Shown piece after piece: positions 13,829 through 13,950 of a DNA stretch of 13,950 nt. The DNA comes from CAYSHJ01 sp964589725 (GTDB lineage Bacteria > Planctomycetota > Planctomycetia > Planctomycetales > Planctomycetaceae), in assembly GCA_964589725.1 (NCBI GenBank), contig CAZPUJ010000741.1, positions 1-13,950 on the forward strand. Direction: 5' to 3'. Position 1 is the stretch's first letter, and the number at the start of each line of letters is the position of its first letter. A program made the position numbers and the translations under genes. The notes beneath the pieces were generated by a model. It was not told the origin of the DNA, ran no database searches, and worked only from the letters and a program-made list of their open reading frames with translations.

Positions 13829-13950
13829 TCGCCCCTGAGCTTGCCTCAGGGGTTCAAGCGTTTCTGCACTACTCGAATTCCTCGGGAAAAACGTAGTGCA
13901 GAAACGCGTGAACCGCCGAGGTGAACTCGGCGGCGGATTAATTCAACAGG
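13816..13950. mobile_element. MITE-like element with terminal inverted repeats and three internal hairpins
   Basis: CCTGTTGA at 13816-13823 is the exact reverse complement of TCAACAGG at 13943-13950. The similarity continues imperfectly inward (TTTAGTC-GCC against ATTAATCCGCC). Inside are CCCCTGAG / CTTGC / CTCAGGGG (13832-13852), a long stem with arms CGTTTCTGCACTAC (13859-13872) and GTAGTGCAGAAACG (13893-13906), and CCGCCGAG / GTGAA / CTCGGCGG (13913-13933). The long stem extends outward to about 22 bp with one mismatch (GGTTCA...TGAACC). There is no coding capacity. The element supplies the stop codon (TAG 13826-13828) of the cytochrome gene. The window ends at its last base, so a target-site duplication cannot be checked. 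It could be a non-autonomous transposon or a REP-type structured repeat. Confidence 0.65.

Overview
The window looks like a planctomycete chromosome (phylum Planctomycetota), probably an accessory, repeat-rich part of it. The best taxonomic markers are in the last gene: a Pirellula/Verrucomicrobium-type heme-binding module followed by what I recognise as a DUF6797-like region. Secreted SGNH esterases, a secreted glycoside-hydrolase-like protein with C-terminal accessory domains, a TolB/WD40-like secreted protein and many short palindromic intergenic repeats also fit. All genes I accept are on the + strand.

Layout. (1) 1-3071 is a remodelled type I restriction-modification locus: the 3' end of hsdS, then a 686-aa reverse transcriptase of the Abi/UG (defence-associated) kind only 6 nt downstream, then a fragment of hsdR that starts within about 10 nt of the RT stop codon and appears to lack both its front and its extreme C-terminus. 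(2) 3294-4964 is a secreted protein with two tandem SGNH/sialate-acetylesterase-like domains; the second has Arg in place of the nucleophile Ser. (3) 5235-7797 is a tightly packed operon for hydroxyproline-type amino acid catabolism: a DapA-family lyase/deaminase, a proline-racemase/hydroxyproline-epimerase gene whose middle seems to be missing, and a DadA-like FAD dehydrogenase. (4) 8299-9051 is an AlkD-like DNA alkylation repair protein with a histone-H1-like basic tail. (5) 9499-13828 holds a secreted beta-propeller protein, a glycoside-hydrolase-like protein with a gutted catalytic barrel, and a diheme cytochrome c protein cut short at its 3' end by repeat elements.

Between and inside the genes are structured repeats. 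One family is 53-60 bp, bounded by GTAGC...GCTAC and containing one or two internal hairpins. It occurs at 3176-3235, at 5092-5144, in frame inside the cytochrome gene at 13412-13464, and as an apparent half copy at 13797-13816. Two larger MITE-like inverted-repeat elements are at 7821-7989 and 13816-13950. A 19-bp sequence is shared exactly by 5170-5188 and one arm of the 7821-7989 element.

The two themes most worth following are the reverse transcriptase embedded in a type I RM locus, and the number of genes (hsdR, the racemase, the glycoside hydrolase, the cytochrome) that look internally deleted or truncated while mostly staying in frame. Family assignments come from reading the translations by eye; no database search was possible.
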